NCBI GenBank assembly: GCA_930367215.1
Contig: OV884059.1
Span: 160,702,511-160,766,510 of the forward strand
Reading direction: 5' to 3'
Length of the DNA stretch: 64,000 nucleotides
Source of the DNA: Pollenia angustigena
Taxonomy: Eukaryota > Arthropoda > Insecta > Diptera > Polleniidae
The notes below the pieces were generated by a model. It saw nothing but the letters and a program-made list of their open reading frames with translations, did no database searches and was not told the origin of the DNA. The position numbers were made by a program, and so were the translations under genes. Within the stretch, counting starts at the first letter, position 1; every line of letters begins with the position of its first letter. This document shows, piece by piece, positions 45,814-56,402 of this stretch.

Positions 45814-46619
45814 TAGGGTTTCTAATTTCCCGGACTTTTTCTATTCCCGGGAAACGAAACAAAAGAAATCTTATTCCTGGGAATCCCGGGATTCTTTTAA
45901 TAAAACAATGATTTCAATAAATGAGTTCAAGACAAAAGTTTTTACTTTTTTAAAAGAATATACACATATACAACAGTCCAAAAAATTTAGTAGTTATTAT
46001 TTATAACAACTTGGTCAAATTAATTTTCTTTTAAGCAAAAAATTATTAAAGCATTTAAAAGCTGATCAGAGATTATTTTTCTAATCCTTGTTGATATGTA
46101 TATTGGCTGCCACCGAAAACGTGCTCTCACTTTCTACAGACGTTGGTTTTATAGTAAGAAGCGCATCAAACAAAGATTTGAAATTTGTTGGCCCGTTACC
46201 CGTGACTTCATAGACGTCAAATTCTTTTTTTAAGATATTTTCAGGCTTTTGTATTTTCTTAACATTTATTTGTTTAGAATTTATAAAGCCTTTTCAAGGA
46301 GTTCTTTAAAGATAGTAGATGGTTCATCTGGTGTTGGTGTATCGTGTACATTTTCATTTTCTACTTCAAGAAGCTTTTTAGACATTTCATCAGCAATTAA
46401 AAAGACCGTTGATTAATTGGCGTAGGAGAAATAGTTCGATTTGTAGGTAGTTTTTAGTTGCTTTTATTGCTCGTTTTTGATTTTAACGATGCTAACCAAT
46501 TAAGATTGCAAAAAATTTTATATGAAATTCCCGAAAATTCCCGAAAAAAATTTCCCGGTATTAATTAAAAAAAAATTGTCCCGGGATTCCCGGGAATTCT
46601 TTCCCGCGTAGAAACTCTA
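45814..46619. mobile_element. hAT element with perfect 8-bp duplication, 806 bp
   Basis: Left end TAGGGTTTCTAATTTCCCGG; right end, read inward, TAGAGTTTCTACGCGGGAAA. The flanking atgtttgt is identical on both sides (45806-45813, 46620-46627). Subterminal CCCGGGA repeats and the same style of ends place it in the family of the element at 39270-40464. A long piece of transposase C-terminus survives on the minus strand. Confidence 0.9.
46081..46293 (-). pseudogene. hAT transposase C-terminal fragment (71 codons, open)
   Basis: Open from 46293 to a TAG at 46081. It reads PENILKKEFDVYEVTGNGPT, NFKSLFDALLTIKPTSVESE and STFSVAANIHINKD. The string 'LLTIKPTSVE.E.(A/T)FS..' is the hAT dimerisation motif, and 'KKEFDVYEVTG' is the block just before it. 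The usual Arg of the 'ER.FS' motif is Ser here. Upstream sequence is frameshifted or deleted, with a stop before residue 1. Confidence 0.82.
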
Positions 46620-46631
46620 ATGTTTGTGTGT

Positions 46632-46940
46632 ATCCATGCACAGAAAAAAATATCAATGTTAAATTAACATGGCGCAATGTTGATTAAAAATCATATTAAA
46701 TTTCTGCAAAAGTATGGACTCTATTTAAAATTACAATTGTTTTAAATTAATTTTAAATGAAAAATGATAAAGTAGCATTGTTCAATATTGAAACCATAAA
46801 AACCTGTTTTACTTGTTTTGGATAAAAAAACACCATAAAAAGAAAAACATAAACTTTCTTATTTTCAAATTCCCGTATACTTTTCGTAAAAACTATTTAG
46901 TTAAATAGTACATCAAGTTTTCAAAGTAGAATTATGCCCG
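46632..46940 (-). repeat. Second partial copy of the TTAACAT-rich MITE
   Basis: CACAGAAAAAAATATCAATG followed by TTAAATTAACATGGCG repeats the right end of the 15771-16574 element. AAATAGTACATCAAGTTTTC near 46906 matches a string further inside it. It lies immediately right of the hAT at 45814-46619 in the same orientation as the copy at 45525. Confidence 0.6.
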
Positions 46941-47525
46941 TAGGTAGGAAAAACGTTTTACACAGCTAGATATCTATTTATAGAAATTAAGGGCATTAGT
47001 GGAGGATATCCCTGCTAGAAATTTATGGCAATTGGTCCAACAGACTGGTCCTGGGAGTTGTGAAAATAGACCACGTACAAAAAGAAAGAACTCATGACCA
47101 GTGAAAGGAGAACCAATCATGTAACTGGTTTATGAAGAACAAAAAGGTAAGAAAAGTAATGAATTACGGTACAGTCTTCACCGGTAGTGTGATACATTTT
47201 TTTTGGGACTTTCTAAAATTTGGCTCTTGAATTAAATTCTAGGACTTGATTTATTGAAATTATACTACATCGTATTGAAATAATACTACATTTTAGTAAC
47301 TGTCACTAAACATGTCCATTGAGAATAGATTTGTAACTGGTCAAATGGTGTCAATTGACCCCCTGCAATGACAACCCCAAGTAAAAGTGATAGGTATTAT
47401 TCATAGAAAGTGTTAAAACTAGAACCGGTATCTACCACCAAAGACCTATATCGGGGCTACTTTGGTGTCAGTTCGCTTCCCTCTACGATAAGCGATTCGT
47501 AACAGCCTATAATATACCACTCTTA
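46941..47525. other. No gene recognised
   Basis: No terminal repeat pair, coding frame or RNA gene that I can support. Confidence 0.4.
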
Positions 47526-47978
47526 AGGTAGAACTACATAACACGCGTTAGTGCGCGCGCTCTGCCGTCTTCTGTCAAAAAAAGTTAAACTAGTGTATTT
47601 TCATAGAAAAAGCTACATGCAAAATATTTTGACGCGTTTGCGCCAGAAAGTTGGTTAACTTTGAACTTTTTGACGCGTTGTGTATTTTTGACAAGTAATC
47701 AGCTGACAAAAAGAATAATTTAACAAATTTGTGAATCATGGAAGAAAAACTTATTGAAGAGCTTAAAAAACATTCAATATTTATATAAAGAGAATAAATT
47801 CAATAAAATAACAAAATCTTGATATACTTTCGAACACGTTTTTAATGCACAAATAAAAAACAGCTGACAGGAATGGATTTTGTAACGCGTGTTGTGTAAC
47901 TTGCAATTTTTTACGCGCTAAAGTTTTTAAACGCACGATACTCGTCGACGAACTAACGCGTGCTATGTACTTCCGCCT
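47526..47978. mobile_element. TIR element with MADF-like remnant, AGG(T/C)(A/G)GAA ends
   Basis: Left end AGGTAGAACTACATAACACG; right end, read inward, AGGCGGAAGTACATAGCACG. Both continue CGTTAGT. The element sits in TTAA: this can be read as TA with AGG ends or as a 4-base TTAA with GG ends. The interior has GACGCGTT and CAGCTGACA repeats on both sides and one small frame resembling a MADF protein start. MADF proteins accompany PIF/Harbinger transposases, so that superfamily is favoured. Confidence 0.65.
47738..47788 (+). pseudogene. MADF-domain-like start, truncated
   Basis: A 16-codon frame reads MEEKLIEELKKHSIFI and then TAA. MADF domains typically begin with '(E)KLIE.V..HP.LYD', so this looks like the first helix of such a protein, with the rest deleted. 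The start is an ATG 3' of an AATTTGTGAATC context. It could also be chance, since only 16 residues are available. Confidence 0.4.
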
Positions 47979-48469
47979 TAACTGCTTAAGATTGTAGTGT
48001 CTCTTCAAGTCTCATTAACTTGATCTGTCCTATCCGTTTAGTATATTTATGTTTTCCATTACTTTTTTTATATTCACTAAATGAAAAGTCTGTAACACTT
48101 TGGATTGGCATTTTCTTTATTTGTACGTGTTTGCGTTTTTTTTTTTAGTGTAAGTGGGTTCAAGTAAGTTTTTACCGAATGTTCTTGTATCTGTGTTCCA
48201 AAGAAAAAGTTAATAATGTAATGGGATTTGGAGCTCACGAGTATTGGGAAAATTAAAAAGAAACAAAACTGCAAAAAAAAAGAGAAATAAATAAACATTT
48301 TGACAAGTGCTAAAATTAAATGAGTAGAAGTATTTGAAAAAGCTAACAAAAATGTCAGTTCGAATAAGCATGTACGAGTATTTTTAGTGAATTGTAAATA
48401 ACAGTGGAGAATAAAACTGTTCATTAACATTAAGACAAGCTATTATTTTTTGGAAAAATATAAAAGGTG
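47979..48469. other. No gene recognised
   Basis: The minus frame at 48077-48430 is hydrophobic and Phe-rich and gives no domain. No repeats. Confidence 0.35.
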
Positions 48470-48855
48470 TTTAAAAAACATAACTATATTCAATTAAAAA
48501 AAAAAAATTCGGAGCTATCGCTGCAGATTCTTCTCAAATACAATTTTTTAGTTGGGGCATGTTGTGTTGCTTATTTATGATCACACGTTTTTTTCCATAC
48601 CCACAAAGAAAAAATTCGGAAAGATTAAACCTTGCGAACGCAGCGGCCAGTTTAAGTCGCCGCTTTAGTGTTTGCCTTGTTGTATGCGCTGTAGTTCCAT
48701 ATTGTAGGTGGTTGGCTACAGCTGTCCTTTAGAAGTGTTCCAATATGCTCCGATATGAACAGAACCTTACCATTATTTCCACCGACTTCATCGCTGAAGA
48801 AATATGTACCAATAATCTTTTCGAATGATACCGTGAGCCATCGTATCAAAGAAGA
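48470..48855 (-). pseudogene. Mariner-like transposase C-terminal shred
   Basis: The minus strand reads MIRWLTVSFEKIIGTYFFSD, then with frame changes TIWNYSAYNKANTKAAT, NLSEFFLCGYGKKRVIINKQ and MPQLKNCI. These correspond to 'GPYFF..', 'DGATCHTA' (badly changed) and 'CDLTPLDYFLWGYVKS.VY..KP.T...LKD.I' of mariner-type transposases, in order. It is shorter than the real domain and carries stops and frameshifts. No terminal repeats were found. Confidence 0.55.
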
Positions 48856-48929
48856 TTCAATATTTGTACAATAATGTTTTTTTTATTCGAAAATTCAATG
48901 AACAAACATTTCTTGATAAAATGTTTATA

Positions 48930-49069
48930 CCCACACCACCCTAGTGCAAAGGGCATTATACGTTTGTATTGATGTGTGTAACGCCGTCCGTCCTTCAGTC
49001 CGACTTGCAGGCTGGCTGTCTGTCCATGTTGATCTTTTGCGCAATTTTAAAGTTAATTTGATGGAATAA
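48930..49069 (+). repeat. TATACCC-family repeat, 5' part (copy c)
   Basis: Begins TATACCCACACCACCCTAGTG and continues with GTCCGTCCTTCAGTCCG-type sequence up to AATTTGATGGAATAA, where the LINE poly(T) starts. The rest resumes at 50759. Confidence 0.65.
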
Positions 49070-50758
49070 TTTTTTTTTTTTTATTTATTAAATTCAATTC
49101 AATTACAAAGGTATGCAAAAGGAAATAGTGCCTCAGCGCCAGTTGGCATTGTTGAGGCTAGTTGGCAATACTTAATTCTAGTTATTATCCTTAATAATAT
49201 TATAATTTATATAAAATTAAGAGAAAAGAAAAAAAAATTAATTTTATTTAAGAATATAAAGGAAATTTACATGCGCATATACAAACAAAGGTATATCAGA
49301 AGCAGCAGTTTTATAACATATCGTAAATATTTGATTTAAGAAATTCTTTTAACAATTTTTTGAATTTGGAAAGAGAAGGGCACATTTTAATAGATTGAGG
49401 TAAGTTGTTAAATTCTTTACTACCAGAGTATTCAATACGTTGTTTAGTTGTTTCTGTACAGCAAAAAGCTACTCTTAATTGTTGACAATTGCGAGTATTG
49501 TATGAACTCTGATCTCTAACGAAACATATTGTATGATGGCCTATGCTATAGAGACATTTCTATACATATAAAATAGTTTGTAAGTTATAAGTTCCACATA
49601 TTGGCAAAATAGACGGAAAATATTCAGTATATAAGGAATTTGTTGAATGTCTCATTGGCAAGTTTGCAACAGCTTTTAATGCTCTATTTTGAAGTCGTTG
49701 CAGGGAACGTATTTCAACACTCTTCTTGTGTGCATATATTAGAGCTAAATAGTTAATATGACTTTGAATTAGACATTGGTAAATCAATAACTTCGTGTTT
49801 TGGTCAAATTTGTATTTAAACTTATATAATAGCCCAATAGCAGGTGATATTTTCAACTTAAGGTGTCTTATATGTTGATCCCATGCAAGATTAGATTGCA
49901 AATTTAGTCCCAAATACTTAACTGAGGATATCTCCTGAATTTGTTTCCCATCTATATATAAACTGAAATTACAGTTGAAACGGACATGTGGTCTAAATCG
50001 CATTAATTTAGTTTTTTCTGGATTAATAAAAAGTTTGTTTATCCGCATATACTCAATTGTAAGAGATGCATCACGCTCCATGTAGGGTTTGACTGCGGTC
50101 TCATACTTATAAAAAAGAGATATGTCTTCAGCATAGATAAACAACTTTCCCGTTAGCTCTAATTTTTGGATGTCATTCATATATATAACAAAAAGCAGGG
50201 GTCCCGATACGCTTCCCTGGGGCACTCCATACTTAACTTGACCTAAGCTGCTCTTATGTTTATTAACCTGTACAAACTGCATCCTTTTTCCTAAGTATGA
50301 CTGAAATAGCAACAGATCATTACCACGAACTCCATAATATTGAAGTTTTTGAATCAAGATCCTGTGGTCAATCATATCAAAAGCTTTCGATAAGTCAAAG
50401 AAAATTCCAGTAACTCCACTATTACCTTCATCTAGCATTTTACATATGCAATTTTGGACACTTATTAATGCTTCCTCTGTACCACATCCTTTTCGAAAGC
50501 CATACTGACAGTCATTAAGCAAATTGTTTTGTTCAAAATACGCTGATAGTTGGCTATGTATTATTTTTTCAAAAATGTTATTTATTATTGGTAATAGCGA
50601 TATTGGACGAAATTGATCAATCATAGTACAATTTATACCTTTTGGTATTGCTATTACTTTATGTATTTTTAAAACATCGGGAAACGTTTTTGTAGCTATA
50701 ACATTATTAAAAATATTAACCAAATGAGGAACAATATGATTTTTATTAGGGCGAAGCC
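49070..50758 (-). mobile_element. 5'-truncated non-LTR retrotransposon in a TATACCC repeat
   Basis: The 3' end on the minus strand is a short A-run (plus-strand T-run at 49070-49082, preceded by AAT-rich sequence), then about 230 bases of 3' UTR, and the reverse-transcriptase frame up to about 50758, where it stops in the middle of the fingers domain. The insertion lies inside an older TATACCC-family repeat whose two halves flank it. No clear duplication is seen, and about 50 bases of target may be lost. 5' truncation is typical of LINE insertion. Confidence 0.82.
49311..50758 (-). pseudogene. Reverse transcriptase, CR1/jockey-group, with YAED box
   Basis: Starts truncated (LRPNKNHIVPHLVNIFNNV), then FRPISLLPIINNIFEKII, YGFRKGCGTEEAL, FFDLSKAFDMIDH, YGVPQGSVSGPLLF and the catalytic box as LFIYAEDISLF, in which the first Asp of the usual YADD is Glu. 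KYLGLNLQSNLAWDQHI and a C-terminal region follow. A TAG at 49560-49562 ends the open frame, but the same frame resumes immediately and reads NCQQLRVAFCCTETTKQRIE and KFKKLLKEFLKSN to a natural stop at 49311. One nonsense codon plus the Asp-to-Glu change mark it as dead; the low number of lesions suggests it is not old. Confidence 0.85.
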
Positions 50759-51100
50759 TGCTGAAAATGATGATAATCGGCCTTAATTTAATGTAGACCC
50801 CATAAAAGCCTTTTCCCGGAACTAAGAACCATAAACCATCTTATTATTATTAGTATATGGATTAAGTTTTGTCGAAAAATATTTTTTGCAATCTAAAACA
50901 TCCTACCAAATTTTATTGTAATCGAGCCATATTTGACCAAATGCCACTTCTGAAAAAATTTCCTCATAGATGATGGTATTGACATAAAATTAGGCGATAA
51001 TAACTTGTACGACAGCTTCTATGTCGTGGCAAAAAATTGTGCTGGTAGTTCTAGGATTGACTGTAGGTCCTGTACAACCCCTGTCTTTAAAAATGCCACA
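50759..51100 (+). repeat. TATACCC-family repeat, 3' part (copy c)
   Basis: Resumes with AATCGGCCTTAATTTAATG and AACCATAAACCATCTTATTA, which match copy b (32255-32345), so the LINE at 49070-50758 inserted between the two halves. The terminal GGTCGGG block is not present; the copy fades near 51100. Confidence 0.6.
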
Positions 51101-51509
51101 AAGATATCGTGCCGAAGTTATCTTGCCGTATGTCACAAAAAATTTTTTTTGGGAAACCGAATCTTAAGGTTCAAATTTTTATGCACAAAAATGTACGTGA
51201 AAAAAGTCGTCCAATATTTTTGTCAGATATTGTGTTTGAAGTTCTTTGTCGATTTATGTAAAAATATCCAAAGTCATGGAAAAAAAATTTTCAAGTCATA
51301 GCCATTGTCACGTCCGAAAAAAATTTTCAATTTTGTCGTATACGCCACTTTTTGCGATATATTTTTTAGTTTGTGTGATATAAGTCAAAATAAGCTATAA
51401 AAAACCTACATTCACGTATTTTACCAATATTGAAAATTAAGTTATAATAATTTTCGAAACGAAAATTTATGCAAGTGACAAATTTTTTTTCGAATTTTCT
51501 TATGTATGA
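51101..51509. other. No gene recognised
   Basis: No supported feature. Confidence 0.35.
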
Positions 51510-52305
51510 ATAATGCACGATGTTAACTGTGAGTCACACCGTAACGTCAAATTTTAATTTCAACTTAGTTTGACATTTCTTTGTATTAGTGCCGAATTCA
51601 AACATGGAGAGGTGCAGCATTGAACAGCGCGTTAAGATTGCTGAAGCCTTTTGCGAAAATGGGCGGTCAAATAAAAAATACATTTTGTGCACATCTTGAT
51701 TTTTTTGGTCAGCATAATTGATCAAATGTGTCCACAATCGGGATAATTGTGCGCCAATTATAGCTCTGTAGGAAATGTGAAAACGCCTGTGCATGCTTGC
51801 TTGGTGCGGTTTATGGCCAGGCGGCATCATCGGGCCTTACTTCTTCGAAAATTAGGTATGGTGTTCGCTATCGCGAGCTGATAACGGATTTCTTTTTGCC
51901 AGAAATGGAGGATATGGACCCGGACGTTAAGAAGTTCCGAAAGAATGCCCATGTTAATTGGCCGTCACGATCATATGATTTGAAACCGTTGGCCTTCTTT
52001 CTTTGGTAATATTTAAAATAAAAAGTGTACGTCAATAAGCCAAGAACAATTCAAGAGCTAAAGGATTAGATTTGACACATCAAGGACATTAAGTACATTG
52101 AACCTCAATAATGTCTCAGAGCCATTGAAAATATGGACCATAGGACAGAGGTATGCTACCGAAGCCGCGACGAGTATTTGGCCGATATTTTGTCTCACAC
52201 ATAGTTGTCATAGATCCTTCTATAATAATAAAAAATATTCAGAGAATTCTCTAAAAACTTTTTGTTTTATTTACAATTAACATCGTGCATTATGGTTGGG
52301 CCACC
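51510..52305 (+). mobile_element. Internally deleted mariner-like element
   Basis: ATAATGCACGATGTTAACTG near 51510 pairs with the right end, CAATTAACATCGTGCATTAT and GGTTGGGCCACCC (to about 52305). The outermost 13 bases of the left end are missing. The interior is a transposase relic on the plus strand. Confidence 0.7.
51604..52205 (+). pseudogene. Mariner-like transposase with deletions and stops
   Basis: Starts MERCSIEQRVKIAEAFCENG, then loses the frame in a region whose other frames resemble the helix-turn-helix of the 43.5-kb relic. Around 51800 it reads WPGGIIGPYFF, then RYRELITDFFLPEMEDMD, and jumps to NWPSRSYDLKPLAFFLW and VNKPRTIQELKD, ending with a CLRAIENMDHR block. The segment with the second catalytic Asp (QQDGATCHT in the 61.5-kb copy) is deleted. 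A run of stops follows. The normal length of the family is near 350 residues. Confidence 0.75.
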
Positions 52306-53163
52306 CTGAATATTTAACCTTTAATTGCTTAGCAGTAAAATGAATTTAGGCAATATAGCAATTGTAACATCAATATAAATAGCCGTTGTGTATATCTTTA
52401 TATATAAAACGAAAAATGTTAAAATAACAGTAATATTAACAGTATTGTCTCTTTTTTGTAACATGCCTAATATACTTTGTGTACATACAACAAGATAACG
52501 CAAGATTTTTTTAATTGAAAGTTTTCATACGTTTTTTTGTCGTATATCCACAATAATGCTACATACGATATTATAACGCATTAAATTTTTCGCAAAAGTG
52601 GATATACAACAAAATGGCTTCGTAATAACTCATTATCCATAAGAGATAGAGACGTGAGGATTGCGCAGATCGATAGATCTGTTAAATTTACCACAGGAAA
52701 TAATCGTATCTCATTTTTTTTTGACTTTGTGATATACGACAAGATAACTCCGGAACGACGAGATATTAAGATTTTTAATATGTTTATGTGAATAATTACA
52801 ACAAAAGGTCGAACAACACACATATTGAAGATTTTTTTAAATGTTTAAAATATGCATGCAAATATACCACAAAAAAAAAACTTACAAATATGCACGAGAA
52901 AAAACACCAACTTATTGTTTTTAATTAGGTTTATTTAAGCAAATGTGTATTACAAACTACAATCATGTTTTTTTCAAGTTTTCAAATTGAAATGGTCTTC
53001 GATTGTCACTCAAAAACCATGCAATATCTACATTGAAATATATGTATGTATATGTACGTTCAACATCAATCGATTTAACTGGCGCATACTTAAATAATAT
53101 TAGTTCACATGTAGAAAGTGTGATAAAATTTGTTTTTTAACTTGGACAAACATAACATAATTA
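52306..53163. other. No gene recognised
   Basis: AT-rich, with no supported feature. Frames at 52321-52503 and 52581-52823 are not recognisable. Confidence 0.35.
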
Positions 53164-54472
53164 CACGCAAAGAAAAAACATGGTTGTGGTAAACATATTT
53201 TAAGAGCAACATATAATGATAAGAATTATGATTGTAGTCACCATATTAAGATTATTATTGAATCATATTATGACTAAATATACTCGTACCATTACATCAT
53301 AATATTTTTCCCTTAAAAATAGTATTATTCTGTTAATCATACTAAGTTAAGAACTAATCAAATTATTGTCATGTTAATCATAATAAGCTAAGAAATTAAT
53401 CATATTATTGTCATGTTAATCATAATAAGCTAAGAAGTAATCATATTATCATCATGTTAATCATAATAAATTTAGAAGCAATCATATTATGATACAGCAC
53501 CTTTCGTAGCTGTCATAAAAATACAAAATAAATTTAAATATTTTTGAATCGATTTTTTATTTTATGGCTTTTTACAATTTTTCTTAATGTTAATCAAATA
53601 GCGGAGTTTAATATAAGGCTTGCAAAAGAGCAAATGAAAAATCTGTGGTTTTCATGGGCAACCGCGTGTGTCCATTTTTTCGATTTTAAGATGTTGATGC
53701 CATATTGCCTAATTTTGAACGCTCTTTACATTTTTTTGGATCAATTCCGATTTTTTAACGTAATGACAAAGTTTAAAATGTGCAATACCTAGCCCATAGT
53801 TTGATCTAGTTTGGATTTTCGGCTTTGCTGAACAATTTGTTTTAAGACATACGCGGTTGCCCATGAAAACCACAGAAATATCGTAGCACTTTTATAAAAT
53901 ATAACGAAATCTCTGTATGTTTTGTTGTTGGATTTAACAAAAAAACTATGATATTTTGCATTTGCACTATTGCATCACTAATACTTGAATGAACTCCGAT
54001 AATATTTTAATTTTTTAATTTCTTTAAACTTATTTTTTTATGGAATTTTATCTTTTAATTGTTTAACCGCTCACAAAAAAAAACGACACAACTTCTTCAA
54101 AATTAAAATTATTTTACAAATGGCGCTAACTTAATATGAATAGAGTAAAAATAGTTTGATATACATCTATAACATAATATGATAAATGTATAGAAAGTTA
54201 TCATGTTATGGCTATTAAATATCATGATATGGTTGTAAGAAATATAATATGTTTAGAAAGTTATCATAATTAAGTTGTTAGAAAAATAATTATTTTTCGG
54301 TCAACAATACTCAAATTCATAATTGCGATAAACATTAATATGTTTACAGTTAGTATAATATTGATGATATTTATTAAAAATAACAATTATTTGTGTACGA
54401 CAACAATATATTGTTACATTAAACATAGTGTTGTTGCCGTAACCATGCCCAACCATATTTTTTCTCTGCGTG
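53164..54472. mobile_element. TA-flanked TIR element, CACGCAAAGAAAAAACATGG ends, copy 2
   Basis: Starts CACGCAAAGAAAAAACATGG, ends with the near-inverse CCATATTTTTTCTCTGCGTG, flanked by TA on both sides (53162-53163, 54473-54474). Nearly the same as copy 1 at 20923-22017, with the same ~41-base tandem units on the left. It keeps a 29-bp-armed foldback in the middle that copy 1 has mostly lost. No coding capacity. Confidence 0.82.
53643..53875. mobile_element. Nested 233-bp foldback, CTGTGGTTTTCATGGGCAAC arms
   Basis: The arms CTGTGGTTTTCATGGGCAAC and CGCG(TGTGT/TATGT) are inverse copies at 53643 and to 53875. The flanking AAAT on both sides (53639-53642, 53876-53879) may be its duplication. 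Copy 1 of the host element has only the left arm and passes directly to the sequence right of the second arm, so the foldback was present in the common ancestor and was mostly deleted from copy 1. Confidence 0.7.
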
Positions 54473-54474
54473 TA

Positions 54475-54600
54475 TGCTTCGCGGATCCATGATCACCCTT
54501 CGGTCTCAAATTGGGTCCATTCTCGTGAAGTTGTCTGTAACTACTGTGGTTTAGGGTGTCACACAGTCGGGTTGGACCGACTTTTCTTTCTAACTTTTTA
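54475..54600 (+). repeat. TATACCC-family repeat, 3' end only (copy d)
   Basis: Contains CTGTAACTACTGTGGTTTAG and GTCACACAGTCGGGTTGGAC, a changed version of the family's 3' end. The rest of the unit is absent, presumably removed at the time the TA element at 53164-54472 inserted or by decay. Confidence 0.5.
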
Positions 54601-55869
54601 ACTACTTATATTTTATCAACACAAAAAAAAAACTTACTCAATGTTGGTTAGAAATTTATAGTGGAGATAATTAAGTAGAGAACATACTTAAATACCAACT
54701 ACTACAAAGAAAATAAACTATTTCTAATTCAACAAACATTCATACATTGAATGAGTATATTCTATATGTTTTGTAAAAATGACATAACATTCTTATTATT
54801 AAATGCGTTTTTCTTTAGAACCCCATATTTAAGTTGTATAATTTTTCATCATTTCTTTTTTTTTACAACATTTTCTTTTTTGGTATATTGTTCGAAAGAT
54901 CAAGCTGTTTTTAATTAAGTTTTAGTGAACAAGATTCAATGTGAATCCCTTGGTTGTGAAATTAAACACCGAGTTCATATTTTCTGCAAGAAAAAAAAAA
55001 AAAAAAAAGAAAAGGAAACGGAAACACAAAAAGAAATTATCAGAAAAGCCATTATCATTCTATAAAAACTGCAAACGAAAAACCAATAAAAGTTAATGAA
55101 TGATTTGTAAATTACAAAATAAAAATCCTTAAATCAGCAACAATCTAATAAATTAACTTTAACGGAAAATCTTTAAGTAATGAATACGAAACGAATGATA
55201 TAAATTATAATAAATTAATTGGATAAGGGAATAAGGCTTTAGGTTCGAATACTCAAGCAAAAACAAAAAAAAAACATATTTTGGTCCCTACAATGACAAC
55301 AAACAAACTTTTTATGATTTTGACATCACCATTGTCACGATTAATTAAATTTTGTTTAAATATATAAATTAAAATCTCTCTTGAAACTTAAAATTTTGTA
55401 ATGTTTAATTAAAACTTAGATGCATCAATATACATAAATTTGGGGGATTCACAAGGTGTCATAAAGTCATATGTCTTAAAATAATAACATGAAAAAATAC
55501 GACTGTTGGGAACAACCCCTCATAATTCAGTGTGCTAATGTGGATTTAAATCAGCTGATTTAAAACAAATATACAAAATAAAAATTTACCAAAAATAAAA
55601 AACATTTTTTTTCTAATCCATGAATTAATAAATTATATTAGATCTTACCGCACTATTTGGCAGACGCAAATCAGAAGTAAATTTTATTTTGTTTGTATAC
55701 CAAACAGCGGAGTCCTATAACTGGCGATACGACGATACTTTTTTTATGGTTTTTTTAAGTAAACAATTTATATTTCAATGCAAAAGCAATAAAGCAAATA
55801 GCAAAAAACAAACAGTGCCCATGTTCTGCCCATGTTCTCTGATTAAAATGTGAGAAATTAAACAAAAAT
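54601..55869. other. No gene recognised; possible left end of a GGCGATACGACGATAC element
   Basis: AT-rich. CTATAACTGGCGATACGACG at 55713 resembles the inverse of a GTATCGTTATATCTATGG string near 56537-56553, so an old TIR element (55713-56553) enclosing the MITE at 55870 is possible. The match is imperfect. Confidence 0.35.
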
Positions 55870-56402
55870 GCTTTAATACCATGATAGATAAGCCCATGAT
55901 GGCTTTATCTCTCATTTAATAGATAAAGAGATAAAGCCTTTTTTGTCTTTTTTTCATTTGAATGGGAGATAAAGCCAACATGGCCTTAGCTCACATTAGC
56001 AATATTAGAAAATGGCTTTATCTCTCTTTTCAGTTCCGGAGACACTAAAGTTTCCTTGCGTGACGGCCTGCGGCCGTGCTTAGAGGTTTTTTCCTCCAGT
56101 AGGACGCGGCAGGTGGCTTCGCTGAATAAAGTTTTCCTGCGTGCGTCACAAAAAGAAAAAAATGTTTTTCAATGATAACTAAGGATTTTCTCTTTTACAG
56201 AATGTTAACACAATGCATAACAATTTTCTAAAATATGGCTTTATCTCTCATTTGCGAAAAAAATATGGCAATATCTCTCATTTCGGGAATTTTAAATATG
56301 ACCTTACCTCTCAATGATTGGGCAATAAGGCAATTATGGCATTATCTCCCATTCAATTGAGCAATAATCCCATCATGCCCTTATCTACCATGGTTTTAAA
56401 GC
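55870..56402. mobile_element. MITE with repeated GGCTTTATCTCTCATTT motifs
   Basis: Left end GCTTTAATACCATGATAGAT; right end, read inward, GCTTTAAAACCATGGTAGAT; both continue AAG, then CATGATGG. The motif ATGGC(T)TTATCTCTCATT occurs about six to eight times with variation, in both halves and both orientations (for example 55900, 56008, 56237, 56265). A GC-rich patch near 56075-56130 (GACGGCCTGCGGCCGTG) is foreign in style. No coding capacity. Confidence 0.75.

Noticed and set aside
48077..48430. 117-residue Phe-rich minus frame as a membrane protein
   Set aside because: The hydrophobic composition follows from T-rich DNA; no start context, no conservation evidence, no domain.
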